Shown: in pieces, positions 9,330-17,698 of the stretch
Layout of the letters: each line of letters opens with the position of its first letter
How positions within the stretch are numbered: position 1 is the first letter of the stretch
Assembly: GCA_001789205.1 (NCBI GenBank)
Contig: MFYT01000039.1
Span: 14,233-78,232, forward strand
Length of the DNA stretch: 64,000 nucleotides
Source: Candidatus Raymondbacteria bacterium RIFOXYA2_FULL_49_16
Lineage (GTDB): Bacteria > Fibrobacterota > OXYB2-FULL-49-7 > XYB2-FULL-49-35
Reading direction: 5' to 3'
The notes under the pieces: model-generated
Seen by the model: the letters and a program-made list of their open reading frames with translations, nothing else
The model's database searches: none
What the model was told of the DNA's origin: nothing
Position numbers and translations under genes: made by a program

Positions 9330-11789
9330 ATGAACTTTTTTTCTGTGGTGACAACGGCTTTATTAGTCGCCAGTATTGTGACCTCTTATGCAGCTGATGT
9401 TCTGGTCGAGGCCGAAGCCTTTGGAGACAGAGGCGGGTGGGTGGTGGATCAGCAATTCATGGACCAGATGGGCTCACCATTCTTGCTTGCGCACGGCAGG
9501 GGTGTGCCTGTGAACGATGCAGTGACAACCATAAATTTCCCGGGCGCCGGTATCTACCATGTCTATGTCCGGACTAGGGATTGGGTAGTGCCTTACGGCC
9601 CTGGAAAATTTACCGTATCCATTAATGGGCAGGCCCTTGATACGGTCTTTGGGGTTGGCGGTGACGGGTCGTGGCAATGGCACTATGGCGGGACCGTGAA
9701 TATTGCGGGTACGCAGACAGAGATCAGGCTGATAGATTCAACGGGATTTGAAGGGCGTTGCGATGCTCTGTTGTTCCGCGATGCGGCAAGCGCTCCGCCA
9801 AACGACCTGGCCGCGTTGTCTTTTCTTCGAAAAACGCTTTTTGGTTTACCGGAAATTCCTCCAGATACCGGGACGTATGATCTAGTGGTCGTTGGCGGGG
9901 GCTTTGCGGGCATGTGCGCGGCAATTTCAGCAGCCCGGCTTGGAAACAAGGTTGCTTTAATTCAGGACCGGCCTGTATTGGGAGGTAATAATAGTTCGGA
10001 AATTGGCGTCCCGGCCGAGGGTGGAGTGAATCAGCCGCCATATCCCAGAATAGGAAATATTGTCAGGGAACTTGTGCAATTCCCGAAATTGGATATCGTG
10101 CTTTCAGAAAGCAATATAACGCTTTTCCTGAATACACACGTTTTTAAGGCTGAAATGGACGGCTCCCGCATTACGGCGGTTTATGGGAAATATATAATGA
10201 ACGGACGCGAATGGCGTTTTCCATCAAGGGTTTTTGCGGATTGCAGCGGTGACGGCAATCTCGGTTTTCTGGCAGGGGCTGAATTTATGATGGGACGGGA
10301 GGGACGCTCGGTATTTGGAGAGCAGCTTGCCCCAAGTATCGCGGACAGTATGCACATGGGCCAAACGAACAGTTGGTACGCGGATGATAGGGGGGAACCT
10401 GTCAGTTTTCCTGTATGCCCATGGGCCTTTCAATTTGATGTGAGTACCTATAACCCTCTCCTCCAGAGTACCTCTTGGAACTGGCGATGGGAAGCTGGGT
10501 TTTACCAAAACCAGCTGACTGAAGGAGAGTATATACGGGATGCGCTTTTTCGCGCTATCTATGGTAATTGGTCTTTCTTGAAGAATGTGAAGGAATTGTA
10601 TCCGAACTGGCGGCTTGCGTGGGTGGGATATGTGGGCGGAAGAAGGGAATCTCGCCGCCTGATAGGAGACCATATCCTTACCCAGCAGGACATTCAGACC
10701 CCTGCGTTGTTTCCGGACGGCTTTGTGGTACCCACATGGACAATCGATCTCCATTACCCGGAAGCGTGGAATCTCGCCGCGTTTCCCAATGATCCGTTTT
10801 ACAGCAATTGCACTCAGTCTGGTTTTAATAGTGACCCGCCTCCGACCATACCGTACCGCAGCCTTTATTCGAGGAACATAGAAAATCTTTTTATGGCCGG
10901 ACGCTGTATCAGCGTGACGCATGTGGCACTCGGCACAGTACGCGTCATGAAAACCGGCGGCATGATGGGAGAAGTTGTTGGCAAAGCAGCTTACCTGTGC
11001 AAAACATTCGATGCAACCCCTCGGGAGATTTATCAGAACCATCTTGCGGAATTAACGGCCCTGTTGCTTGATTCCAGCAGTGCGGACACCGGCACTATCG
11101 TCGACAATACCGCCGCCCAGGTCAATGGCAGCTGGACATCCAGCGTGGTTACATGGGGTTATTATGGCACGGATTATATACACGACGAAAATGCTGGAAA
11201 AGGAACAAAAAGTGTTGTATTTACACCAACCATCGCGTCCACTGGTCTGTATGATATTTTTCTTCGCTGGACAGCCGGGACAAACAGGGGGTCGAATGTG
11301 CCGGTTGTTATTTCACACGCACAGGGCATGGATACGGTCGTAGTCAACATGCAAAACAATAATGGGATATGGTTTAAACTGGGCAGCTATTCGCTTGATT
11401 CGGGACGTAATTGCCAGGTCACGATTCTGACAACTGGCACCAATGGGTATGTCATCGCAGATGCGGTCAGATTCAGTCTGGTTGATTCCTCAAGTTCGCG
11501 TGTGACCGCGTCAACCGGGGACCATTCACCAGCGTATGATATTAGCCTCTCACCCAATCCTTTCAACCCCCTGGTCAGCATACACTACCAATTGCCCCGC
11601 ACTTCAAACGTACGGGTAGAAATATTCAATGACAGGGGCCAACTCGTCGCCCGCATCGTGGATGCTGATATGAGGAGCGGTTTCCATACCAGCGTATGGC
11701 GCGCAAAAGGTCTTCCGTCAGGACTGTATCTTATCCGGATGACCGCTGATAAATCCATAAAGGTTAGAAAGGCATTGTTGCTGAAATAA
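9330..11789 (+). CDS. Secreted FAD-dependent oxidoreductase with flanking carbohydrate-binding-like domains and sorting tail
   Basis: 819 residues. AGAGGG lies 5 nt before the ATG. The Sec-type signal peptide (MNFFSVVTTALLVASIVTSYA) has no twin arginine. Residues 22-150 resemble a beta-sandwich CBM-like domain (VLVEAEAFGDRGGW). Residues 184-560 are an FAD_oxidored-type flavoprotein: Rossmann fingerprint VVVGGGFAGMCAA (187-199), then RPVLGGNNSSE, a variant of the GGN motif of this family, and LFMAGRCISVTHVALGTVR, the second FAD-contacting block. Residues about 595-720 are a golvesin/xanthan-lyase-type CBM-like domain. SPNPFNPLVS begins the type IX-like tail. Such proteins are often annotated xanthan lyase in Bacteroidota without biochemical proof. 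A redox step on extracellular glycans is plausible but unproven. Confidence 0.75.
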   Translation: MNFFSVVTTALLVASIVTSYAADVLVEAEAFGDRGGWVVDQQFMDQMGSPFLLAHGRGVPVNDAVTTINFPGAGIYHVYVRTRDWVVPYGPGKFTVSINGQALDTVFGVGGDGSWQWHYGGTVNIAGTQTEIRLIDSTGFEGRCDALLFRDAASAPPNDLAALSFLRKTLFGLPEIPPDTGTYDLVVVGGGFAGMCAAISAARLGNKVALIQDRPVLGGNNSSEIGVPAEGGVNQPPYPRIGNIVRELVQFPKLDIVLSESNITLFLNTHVFKAEMDGSRITAVYGKYIMNGREWRFPSRVFADCSGDGNLGFLAGAEFMMGREGRSVFGEQLAPSIADSMHMGQTNSWYADDRGEPVSFPVCPWAFQFDVSTYNPLLQSTSWNWRWEAGFYQNQLTEGEYIRDALFRAIYGNWSFLKNVKELYPNWRLAWVGYVGGRRESRRLIGDHILTQQDIQTPALFPDGFVVPTWTIDLHYPEAWNLAAFPNDPFYSNCTQSGFNSDPPPTIPYRSLYSRNIENLFMAGRCISVTHVALGTVRVMKTGGMMGEVVGKAAYLCKTFDATPREIYQNHLAELTALLLDSSSADTGTIVDNTAAQVNGSWTSSVVTWGYYGTDYIHDENAGKGTKSVVFTPTIASTGLYDIFLRWTAGTNRGSNVPVVISHAQGMDTVVVNMQNNNGIWFKLGSYSLDSGRNCQVTILTTGTNGYVIADAVRFSLVDSSSSRVTASTGDHSPAYDISLSPNPFNPLVSIHYQLPRTSNVRVEIFNDRGQLVARIVDADMRSGFHTSVWRAKGLPSGLYLIRMTADKSIKVRKALLLK

Positions 11790-11804
11790 AAAGATATTGT
11801 TATG

Positions 11805-11828
11805 GGAAAACCCATCACGCGGTTTTCC
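11805..11828. terminator. Hairpin between convergent genes
   Basis: GGAAAACC (11805-11812) and GGTTTTCC (11821-11828) form a perfect 8-bp stem with an 8-nt loop, between the convergent ends of the FAD oxidoreductase and DUF362 genes. No U-tract follows on either strand, so a bidirectional terminator is only the likeliest reading. Confidence 0.4.
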
Positions 11829-11856
11829 GCATGAGAAATACCTGTAGTACTACCTG

Positions 11857-12993
11857 TCAGTCCCTGAAGAGTATTTTCGCCGCAATCTTGCCAACCAATG
11901 GCCGTTTGGCGGTAATGGCTTTGTGCGGACATATTTCCTGACAGCAGAAACAGCGGATGCATTTTTCGTAATCCATTACAATTTTTGCATTCTCATTTGT
12001 AATGCAGGAGACCGGGCACATGGCAATGCATTCGCCGCACAAACGGCATTTTTTTTGGTCAACCCTGGGCTTAAAAGAGAGATGGTTGCGCAATGGATTG
12101 GCAATAAATTCAGGCACCATGGTCAGAGGGCTGAAACCCTGGCGTGCTGGCCTGAAGTTTTTCACGCGCACGCTTTCTATGCTTTCCCCTGTCACTGTAA
12201 TGGCTGCCAGATCGCCTGTTCCCAGTGCGTTTTTTTTCGCCTGGGCGAATATTGGAATGTTCTCCGGATTAAAACCCAGGATTGCGGCGCATATTCGGTC
12301 AACAGCAATAGTATCTGTTCCCGTCACAATAAGGCCAAGGTCGTACGGATCGCCGCCGCCCGGTCCATTGCCGTCCATGGCCACAATGCCGTCTATTATC
12401 GAAACAACGGGCTTTTTAAAATAGCACAATTCAACCAGCATGCGCGCAAAGAGCGAATAATCCGTGCCCGACTCAAGGTGCTTTTTGCCTTTTAGCAACC
12501 CAGGAACAATCCCGAACATGTTTTTGGTTGCTCCGGTAAGATACATTTGTCCGTGCGTCTTGAGTTTGGGCAGATTTATGATCGCTTCAGACTCAAACAC
12601 TCCTTTGGCAATTATAAAAGTCTTGAATGTGCCTCTCTCATTTTTAACAGTTACCGGGGTCGCAAAATCAGCAATGGTGACATTGAGCCCTTTCAGCCCC
12701 TCAATGACTCTGCATCCTTTAAGACATTGGTTTGTGTTGCCAAATCCCGGGCTGTCGCCCACGGCCACGCGGGCCCCATGGTCAAGCGCGATCTCAGCAA
12801 TTGCCCTGATAAAAAGGGGATGAGTGGTAACTGCTTTTTCAGGAGCAACAGCACGCAGAAGGTTTGGCTTGAGAAGCACCTGTTTGTTTTTCAGAGAATA
12901 AGGGTCGAACCCGGCAAGAGACAGGGCATTGGCTATGTCGGTTTTAAGCCCGGGCAGCGAATACCCATTGCTTTTAACTATTGAGACGTTCAA
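11857..12993 (-). CDS. DUF362 domain protein with two 4Fe-4S clusters
   Basis: 378 residues. The first 300 are a DUF362 domain (VLLKPNLLRAVAPEKAVTTHP and GDSPGFGNTNQ are typical blocks). The C-terminus is a bacterial two-cluster ferredoxin: CRLCGECIAMCPVSC and CIRCFCCQEICPHKA. The family is cytoplasmic, and its function remains undefined, though an iron-sulphur redox or metal-handling role is generally assumed. The start is TTG at 12993; no good ATG lies nearby, and SIVKS matches the usual family beginning. This TTG overlaps (TTGA) the stop codon of a ychF-like 3' remnant just upstream, which suggests translational coupling to a former ychF-DUF362 arrangement. Confidence 0.85.
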   Translation of the reverse strand: MNVSIVKSNGYSLPGLKTDIANALSLAGFDPYSLKNKQVLLKPNLLRAVAPEKAVTTHPLFIRAIAEIALDHGARVAVGDSPGFGNTNQCLKGCRVIEGLKGLNVTIADFATPVTVKNERGTFKTFIIAKGVFESEAIINLPKLKTHGQMYLTGATKNMFGIVPGLLKGKKHLESGTDYSLFARMLVELCYFKKPVVSIIDGIVAMDGNGPGGGDPYDLGLIVTGTDTIAVDRICAAILGFNPENIPIFAQAKKNALGTGDLAAITVTGESIESVRVKNFRPARQGFSPLTMVPEFIANPLRNHLSFKPRVDQKKCRLCGECIAMCPVSCITNENAKIVMDYEKCIRCFCCQEICPHKAITAKRPLVGKIAAKILFRD

Positions 12994-13028
12994 TTATTAA
13001 CCCTGATGATGAGCATATCGCAGTCCTG
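12990..13028 (-). pseudogene. Remnant of the 3' end of a ychF gene
   Basis: These 39 bases match 33 of 39 bases of the true ychF terminus at 15055-15093. Read on the minus strand they encode QDCDMLIIRVNN followed by TGA, against QDGDMLTIRFNN and TGA in the intact gene. The frame hits a stop immediately upstream, so only the tail is left. Its TGA overlaps the TTG start of the DUF362 gene. Together with the intact tail it forms a direct repeat flanking the heparinase-like gene. Confidence 0.75.
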
Positions 13029-13087
13029 AATTCATTTCAACTAGGCCCGGCTAGAAGGATTCCAGGGGCAATGCGTTCCAGCTACGG

Positions 13088-15016
13088 TCAATCCAGCGAA
13101 TATCCCAGCATAGCTTTCTTTCCTTCCACGGTCACCTCAAGGTCCATCTTGTTCGATCCGATACGATTGCGTATGCCAGCGCTTGCAGAGGGGATCTTCC
13201 CCGTATACGGCACGAGTATTGTGACAAAACGCACAGGTGCACTGACCTGCGGGATTTCGAAACGTAGTGCGGGCCGGGGTTCCTGCGAAGCGTATTTGAA
13301 CGAGACCCGTCCTTCTTCTTCGGATAATCCGAGGCCAGGCTGTGGCATGGCCTGAATGAGAAGATTCATACCTTTCTCGAAACCCGTGTGCGCTGAGAGC
13401 GCTTTAGAATCGAGGATCGCGGTAGTCGGTGGGAACTGAAAATGGAGCCACGCATTGCCGCGCGGTTCGCCCAGCAGTTCGTCCACGAGGACAAAATACT
13501 TTTTTTTCACGAAAAAGACAGATCTGCGGTGCGTCGTCTTTTCATAACTCTCGTTCTCAACGACAAGCACGTCTGTGTCCGTGTCCGGTTTAAACAACCG
13601 CAACCGTGGGGCATAGGCGATATCACGGCCATCAAGCGTCAGGGTCTGGTGAACGCGTGATTGCCTGAACCACGCGCGTCCGTCGGTGTCTCCCGAATAA
13701 ATGTACGATCCCGCATCGGGCGTGAGTCTGCGGCCGCCCGCGAAGATCTCGAAGGTTCCATTATCAGGCTGGCAGTGCCATCCTCCGTCAGGCCCGCACT
13801 TGAGCACGAGCATGGCGGCGTCAGTCGTCCATCCGCTCCGCATGGAGTAGAACCCGCTCAGGGGCAGGGAGAACGCGGTTGCCGCTGGCATTTTCCCCTT
13901 CTTTCCTCCAGTCGCGGCAAAGAGTAGATCGTCGCGTTTGAATAGGGTAGCGTACTGCCCAAGGGTCTCCCTCCAGCCAAATTGGCTGTGGTCGTCGCCG
14001 AACTGCGTGTTGCTCCCGTTTGGCAGGCCGAGTTTCATCGGCACCTCGCACATGGCCTCAATGCGCTTCCAGAAACTGTCGGGGAAAAGATTGCCTTTGC
14101 CGTTCAGCGCAAGCAGCTGAGCGGTCCGGCTGAACCAGTTGATGCAGCCCATATGGTATCCCAGACACAGTTCCACTTGGTGGCCGTCTGATCTCACTTG
14201 TTCCTCGACTGCCCGGTTCAGGCAATCGACAGCCAGCGAAAGCCAGGCAACAGACTCCCTGAACTCGGGGAAGGTGACTGCGATGAACGCCAGGCCCTCT
14301 GCCTCCATGAGCGCCCAGTTACTTTTCAGCCCCTTGGATTCGTCCTGTTTTCGCTTATTGAGAATACTTGTCAGAATGACTGCGTGGTCGTGGAAGCTGC
14401 GGAGCTGGAGCAGCAGCGCCTCCGGCGTATATTCGAGCGATCTCACGAACCTGAGAAAATGGAAGGTCCACGCATGCCCGCGTATACCCGCTTCAATGGT
14501 CCGCCACGCGTCTGAGTCCTCGTTGATCGGGCACTGCCCGATCCACCCCTTGAGCTGGCGCACATAGCACTGTGGGTATCTGTCGTCGCCGGTTGCCGCG
14601 TAGACCTCGCTCATCGCGCCCCACGAGTCGTGGCGGTTGAGCTGGACCAGCCATTCGTAGTCTTTGTTTTGCGCCTGGTTCGTGAGCCAGTCAATGGTGT
14701 CGCCGAATGCATACCGCGGGTATTTGGGGCTGGTGATAAGCGTGTTTCTGAGCGCGTCGTCTGCTGTGTTAAGAACGGACGTGTCCAGCGATGCGAGGGA
14801 TATCTTTTCTATGCAGCAGGGATGCCTGACCGAGGTACGCTGCCGGTAATAGGTCAAAAGCTTTGCCGCGGCCGCGTTGGGACTGGACAGGTTCTCCCTT
14901 ACGGCTGCGAGTCCGGGAGTGTTGAGGTCAAGCAGATCGAAGGCCAAGGGTTCCCCCATGGGTGCGGATGTTATGGGCAGCGACATCATGCAGAGTATAA
15001 GTATTAAATATCTCAT
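13088..15016 (-). CDS. Heparinase II/III-like polysaccharide lyase
   Basis: 642 residues with a signal peptide (MRYLILILCMMSLPITSA). The N-terminal half is an alpha/alpha toroid of the Hepar_II_III_N/alginate-lyase type: LLTYYRQRTSV, LVQLNRHDSWGAMSEVY, TIEAGIRGHAWTFHFLRF and SNWALMEAEGLAFIA. YHMGCINWF and FGDDHSQFGWRE carry Tyr and His residues in the usual active-site region. The C-terminal half is a beta-sandwich Hepar_II_III domain. The family cleaves uronic-acid-containing polysaccharides by beta-elimination in the periplasm; the substrate here is unknown. There is no PNPFNP tail. It lies 38 nt downstream of ychF and is flanked by two copies of the ychF 3' end, which suggests it was inserted as cargo. 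Confidence 0.75.
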   Translation of the reverse strand: MRYLILILCMMSLPITSAPMGEPLAFDLLDLNTPGLAAVRENLSSPNAAAAKLLTYYRQRTSVRHPCCIEKISLASLDTSVLNTADDALRNTLITSPKYPRYAFGDTIDWLTNQAQNKDYEWLVQLNRHDSWGAMSEVYAATGDDRYPQCYVRQLKGWIGQCPINEDSDAWRTIEAGIRGHAWTFHFLRFVRSLEYTPEALLLQLRSFHDHAVILTSILNKRKQDESKGLKSNWALMEAEGLAFIAVTFPEFRESVAWLSLAVDCLNRAVEEQVRSDGHQVELCLGYHMGCINWFSRTAQLLALNGKGNLFPDSFWKRIEAMCEVPMKLGLPNGSNTQFGDDHSQFGWRETLGQYATLFKRDDLLFAATGGKKGKMPAATAFSLPLSGFYSMRSGWTTDAAMLVLKCGPDGGWHCQPDNGTFEIFAGGRRLTPDAGSYIYSGDTDGRAWFRQSRVHQTLTLDGRDIAYAPRLRLFKPDTDTDVLVVENESYEKTTHRRSVFFVKKKYFVLVDELLGEPRGNAWLHFQFPPTTAILDSKALSAHTGFEKGMNLLIQAMPQPGLGLSEEEGRVSFKYASQEPRPALRFEIPQVSAPVRFVTILVPYTGKIPSASAGIRNRIGSNKMDLEVTVEGKKAMLGYSLD

Positions 15017-15054
15017 TTATTCGATAGAGGTCCCGTATCTGAGAATGGAATCGA

Positions 15055-16140
15055 TCAATTATTGAACCTGATGGTGAGCATGTCGCCATCCTGGACAACG
15101 TATTCTTTGCCTTCTAGACGCATGCGGCCGGCTTTTTTAACGCCATTCATGTCGCCATGGGCCAAAAAGTCCGCAAACGCGATTGTTTCAGCGCGGATAA
15201 ACCCTTTTTCAAGGTCTGAATGAATGGAACCCGCAGATCTTTGCGCATTTGTGCCTTTGGCAATGGTCCACGCCCGGCACTCATCCTCGCCAAAGGTGAA
15301 AAAAGAGATAAGTCCGCACAGGCTGTACGATTCCCTGATCAAACGGGTCAGTGCTGCTTCCTGTATGCCAAGGTCCTGCATAAATATTTTGGCATCGTCC
15401 GCCGAGAGGACCGCTATTTCAGCTTCAATTTTTGCTGAAAGCGCCATAATGCCGGTATGGGCAACGCTCTTGTATGGGTCAAACATGGCGGTAATGGCTG
15501 CCTCATTTTTCAAATCGTCTTCTGATATGTTTGCGCAGATAAGCAGAGGTTTTTGTGTCAGGAAGCGGTATCCGCGCATAAGTTTGTCTTCTTCCACGCT
15601 CAGCTCGGTTGCGCGTATTGGTTTGCCGGATTCAAGCAAGGCCTTGAATTGGATCAGCAGCTGTTTTTCTTTTTCAAAATCTTTGCTTGGCGCTTTTTTG
15701 TTTTCTTTTGCACTACGGTCGATCTTGTTTTCTATGACTATCAGGTCGGCCAAGGTCATCTCATCTATAAGTTTATCAGCATCGCGTTTTGCGTCAATGG
15801 TATCGAGCTGATGGGGTACTGAGTCGTCCTGAAAATGGCGTACTACCATGATAATCGCGTCCACAGTGCGTAATTGAGCGAGAAATTCAGCGTCAATACT
15901 GTCTTTGTCGATGTTGCCCCTGCCCATGCCGCACAAGTCTATGTAGGTCACGCTTGCGGGTGTGGTTTTTTTCGGATTGTAGATCTTCGCAAGGTGCGTG
16001 AGCCGCTCGTCAGGCACTTTGACGACCGCCTGGCTCATCTCTTTTGTCCCGCCAAGACCGGTCTCGAGCGTACTGCCCGTAAGGGCGTTGAATACTGTTG
16101 TCTTGCCGCTCTGGGGCATGCCGATGATTCCGATCTGCAT
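15055..16140 (-). CDS. ychF: Ribosome-associated P-loop ATPase YchF (OLA1 family)
   Basis: 361 residues, the normal length for YchF. The N-terminal G domain has Walker A GMPQSGKTT (7-15) and switch II DLCGMGRG. The base-recognition motif is not the NKxD of GTPases, as expected because YchF prefers ATP. The C-terminal third is a TGS-type domain (FFTFGEDECRAW, then IHSDLEKGFIRAE and QDGDMLTIRFNN). Cytoplasmic, binds ribosomes, linked to stress and translation control. AAAGGA lies 8 nt before the ATG. It is divergent from the PHP gene. Its last 39 bases are repeated at 12990-13028. Confidence 0.93.
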   Translation of the reverse strand: MQIGIIGMPQSGKTTVFNALTGSTLETGLGGTKEMSQAVVKVPDERLTHLAKIYNPKKTTPASVTYIDLCGMGRGNIDKDSIDAEFLAQLRTVDAIIMVVRHFQDDSVPHQLDTIDAKRDADKLIDEMTLADLIVIENKIDRSAKENKKAPSKDFEKEKQLLIQFKALLESGKPIRATELSVEEDKLMRGYRFLTQKPLLICANISEDDLKNEAAITAMFDPYKSVAHTGIMALSAKIEAEIAVLSADDAKIFMQDLGIQEAALTRLIRESYSLCGLISFFTFGEDECRAWTIAKGTNAQRSAGSIHSDLEKGFIRAETIAFADFLAHGDMNGVKKAGRMRLEGKEYVVQDGDMLTIRFNN

Positions 16141-16194
16141 AAATATGTCCTTTCGATTGCAGAGTAAAATAACTTAATTGTATCTTACGTCTAT

Positions 16195-16968
16195 ATGAAA
16201 AAAATAGATTTGCACCTGCATTCTGACCTTTCTTCAGATGGAAAAGTCTCTTTTGAAAAAATCGTGCGAAAGTTGAAGGAGGAGAACGTCCAGACAGCCG
16301 CGCTTACCAACCATATCCCCGAAGTTCCAGGCCATCTCTGGTATGCGTCGTGCAACGCTGTTGTCAACCTGAAAAAGGAGCGGGACAAGCTCGAAGATAC
16401 ATACGGTGTACGCATACTTGTCGGCGCTGAAATTGATGTAATCGATGTCTCGGGCAGGCTTGCGGCGCCCGAAAGCCTCATTGATGAGTTTGAATTTATC
16501 ATTTCCGGAGTACATAGATACCCTAACGCAACCCGGGGGCGCTGGTTTCATGGTTCCCGTTTGCCAGTGCCCAATGCGGACAGCATGCATTACGGTCCAG
16601 CTCAATATTATGCCATCACAGAAGGCATTCTCAAGAACGAGCAGGTCACGGTCCTTGCGCATCCTCTGTTCGCCTACGATTTCCTTTTTCCGCCGCATAA
16701 AAAGGCCGAGGCAATCCGGTCATTTCCAGAAATATACAAGCGTGAAATCATGCGCATCGCGGCCGAGGAGGGAAAGGCGGTTGAATTGAACTCTGACGAT
16801 ATCGACCGTATGGACGATGCCTGGTTCTCATTTGGTCAGACATACGGGACCATGTATTCCATTGGCAGCGACGCGCACAGCCTCAAACATGTGGGGGATG
16901 TGAAAAAGTCGTATGAATATGTGCAGAAATACAAAATACCTGAAGAAAGAATAATACACGTAGGATAG
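16195..16968 (+). CDS. PHP-domain phosphohydrolase
   Basis: 257 residues. The PHP metal-binding motifs are visible: DLHLHSDLSSDG (5-16), ALTNHIPEVPGH, the glutamate in VGAEIDV, ISGVHRYPNATRG, LAHPLFAYDF and GSDAHSLKHVGD near the end. This set fits a stand-alone PHP hydrolase related to histidinol phosphatase. No his genes are nearby, so the substrate is uncertain. No clear ribosome binding site precedes the ATG. Divergent from ychF. Confidence 0.8.
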   Translation: MKKIDLHLHSDLSSDGKVSFEKIVRKLKEENVQTAALTNHIPEVPGHLWYASCNAVVNLKKERDKLEDTYGVRILVGAEIDVIDVSGRLAAPESLIDEFEFIISGVHRYPNATRGRWFHGSRLPVPNADSMHYGPAQYYAITEGILKNEQVTVLAHPLFAYDFLFPPHKKAEAIRSFPEIYKREIMRIAAEEGKAVELNSDDIDRMDDAWFSFGQTYGTMYSIGSDAHSLKHVGDVKKSYEYVQKYKIPEERIIHVG

Positions 16969-16974
16969 AATACC

Positions 16975-17037
16975 AGGATCGAGGTCCGAGGGTGCTTCGT
17001 AACCACAAAGTAGTCTCAAGCCTCGGACCTCGATCCT
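16975..17037. repeat. 17-bp perfect inverted repeat between genes
   Basis: The arm AGGATCGAGGTCCGAGG (16975-16991) is exactly complementary to 17021-17037, with a 29-nt loop. It fills the space between the PHP and HD genes. No U-tract follows. It may be a dispersed palindromic element or an RNA stem in the HD gene leader. Confidence 0.7.
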
Positions 17038-17050
17038 CGTTCCTTTACCC

Positions 17051-17698
17051 ATGAATCATAGAGAAGCACTTCGCAAAACCCGGTTGTTTGTCCGCTCCCA
17101 TCTTTCCGGCGAGGCAACGGGCCATGATTACTGGCACACGGTTCGCGTCGTTCGTATGGCAGAGCGGATTGCCCGCAACGAACTGGCCGATCTTTTCGTC
17201 GTCAGGCTGGCTGCTCTGCTCCACGATATTGCTGATTGGAAATTTCATAAAGGCGATATCAGCGTTGGTCCAAAGGTGGCAGCACAATGGCTGAAGAAAA
17301 TTGGCATTGGTGCTGAGATAATAGGCCGGGTCTGCGAAATAATCAAGAACATTTCATTTAAAGGCGCTGGTGTTAGGGCCGGAATGAATACGCTTGAAGG
17401 CAAAGTTGTCCAGGACGCTGACCGGCTCGATGCCCTGGGTGCAATTGGCATTGCACGGACATTTGCTTATGGCGGATCAAAGGGCAGGCCTATATACGAT
17501 CCATTGGTAAGGCCAAAGAGGCACAAGACTTTTGCCCAATATAAAAAAGGCGCAGGACCAACCATAAACCATTTTTATGAGAAACTGCTATTACTGAAAG
17601 GCCTCATGAATACCCGGACAGGCAGAATAATGGCACAGAAACGGCACGCATTCCTGGAGATCTATTTGAAACGGTTTTTTAGGGAATGGAAGGTTTAA
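17051..17698 (+). CDS. HD-domain phosphohydrolase (YedJ-like)
   Basis: 215 residues. The HD motifs are HDYWHTVRVVRMA (first histidine), LAALLHDIADWKFHKGD (HD pair), and a downstream Asp in VQDADRLDALGAIGIART. This pattern matches the YedJ/YpgQ group of small cytoplasmic HD phosphohydrolases, some of which act on nucleotides. It starts 14 nt after the inverted repeat and has no obvious ribosome binding site. Its stop overlaps, tail to tail, the end of the minus-strand lipoprotein gene. Confidence 0.85.
   Translation: MNHREALRKTRLFVRSHLSGEATGHDYWHTVRVVRMAERIARNELADLFVVRLAALLHDIADWKFHKGDISVGPKVAAQWLKKIGIGAEIIGRVCEIIKNISFKGAGVRAGMNTLEGKVVQDADRLDALGAIGIARTFAYGGSKGRPIYDPLVRPKRHKTFAQYKKGAGPTINHFYEKLLLLKGLMNTRTGRIMAQKRHAFLEIYLKRFFREWKV

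Noticed and set aside
10224-11042. 272-codon minus-strand frame inside the FAD oxidoreductase
   Set aside because: Antisense shadow of a gene with clear FAD motifs.
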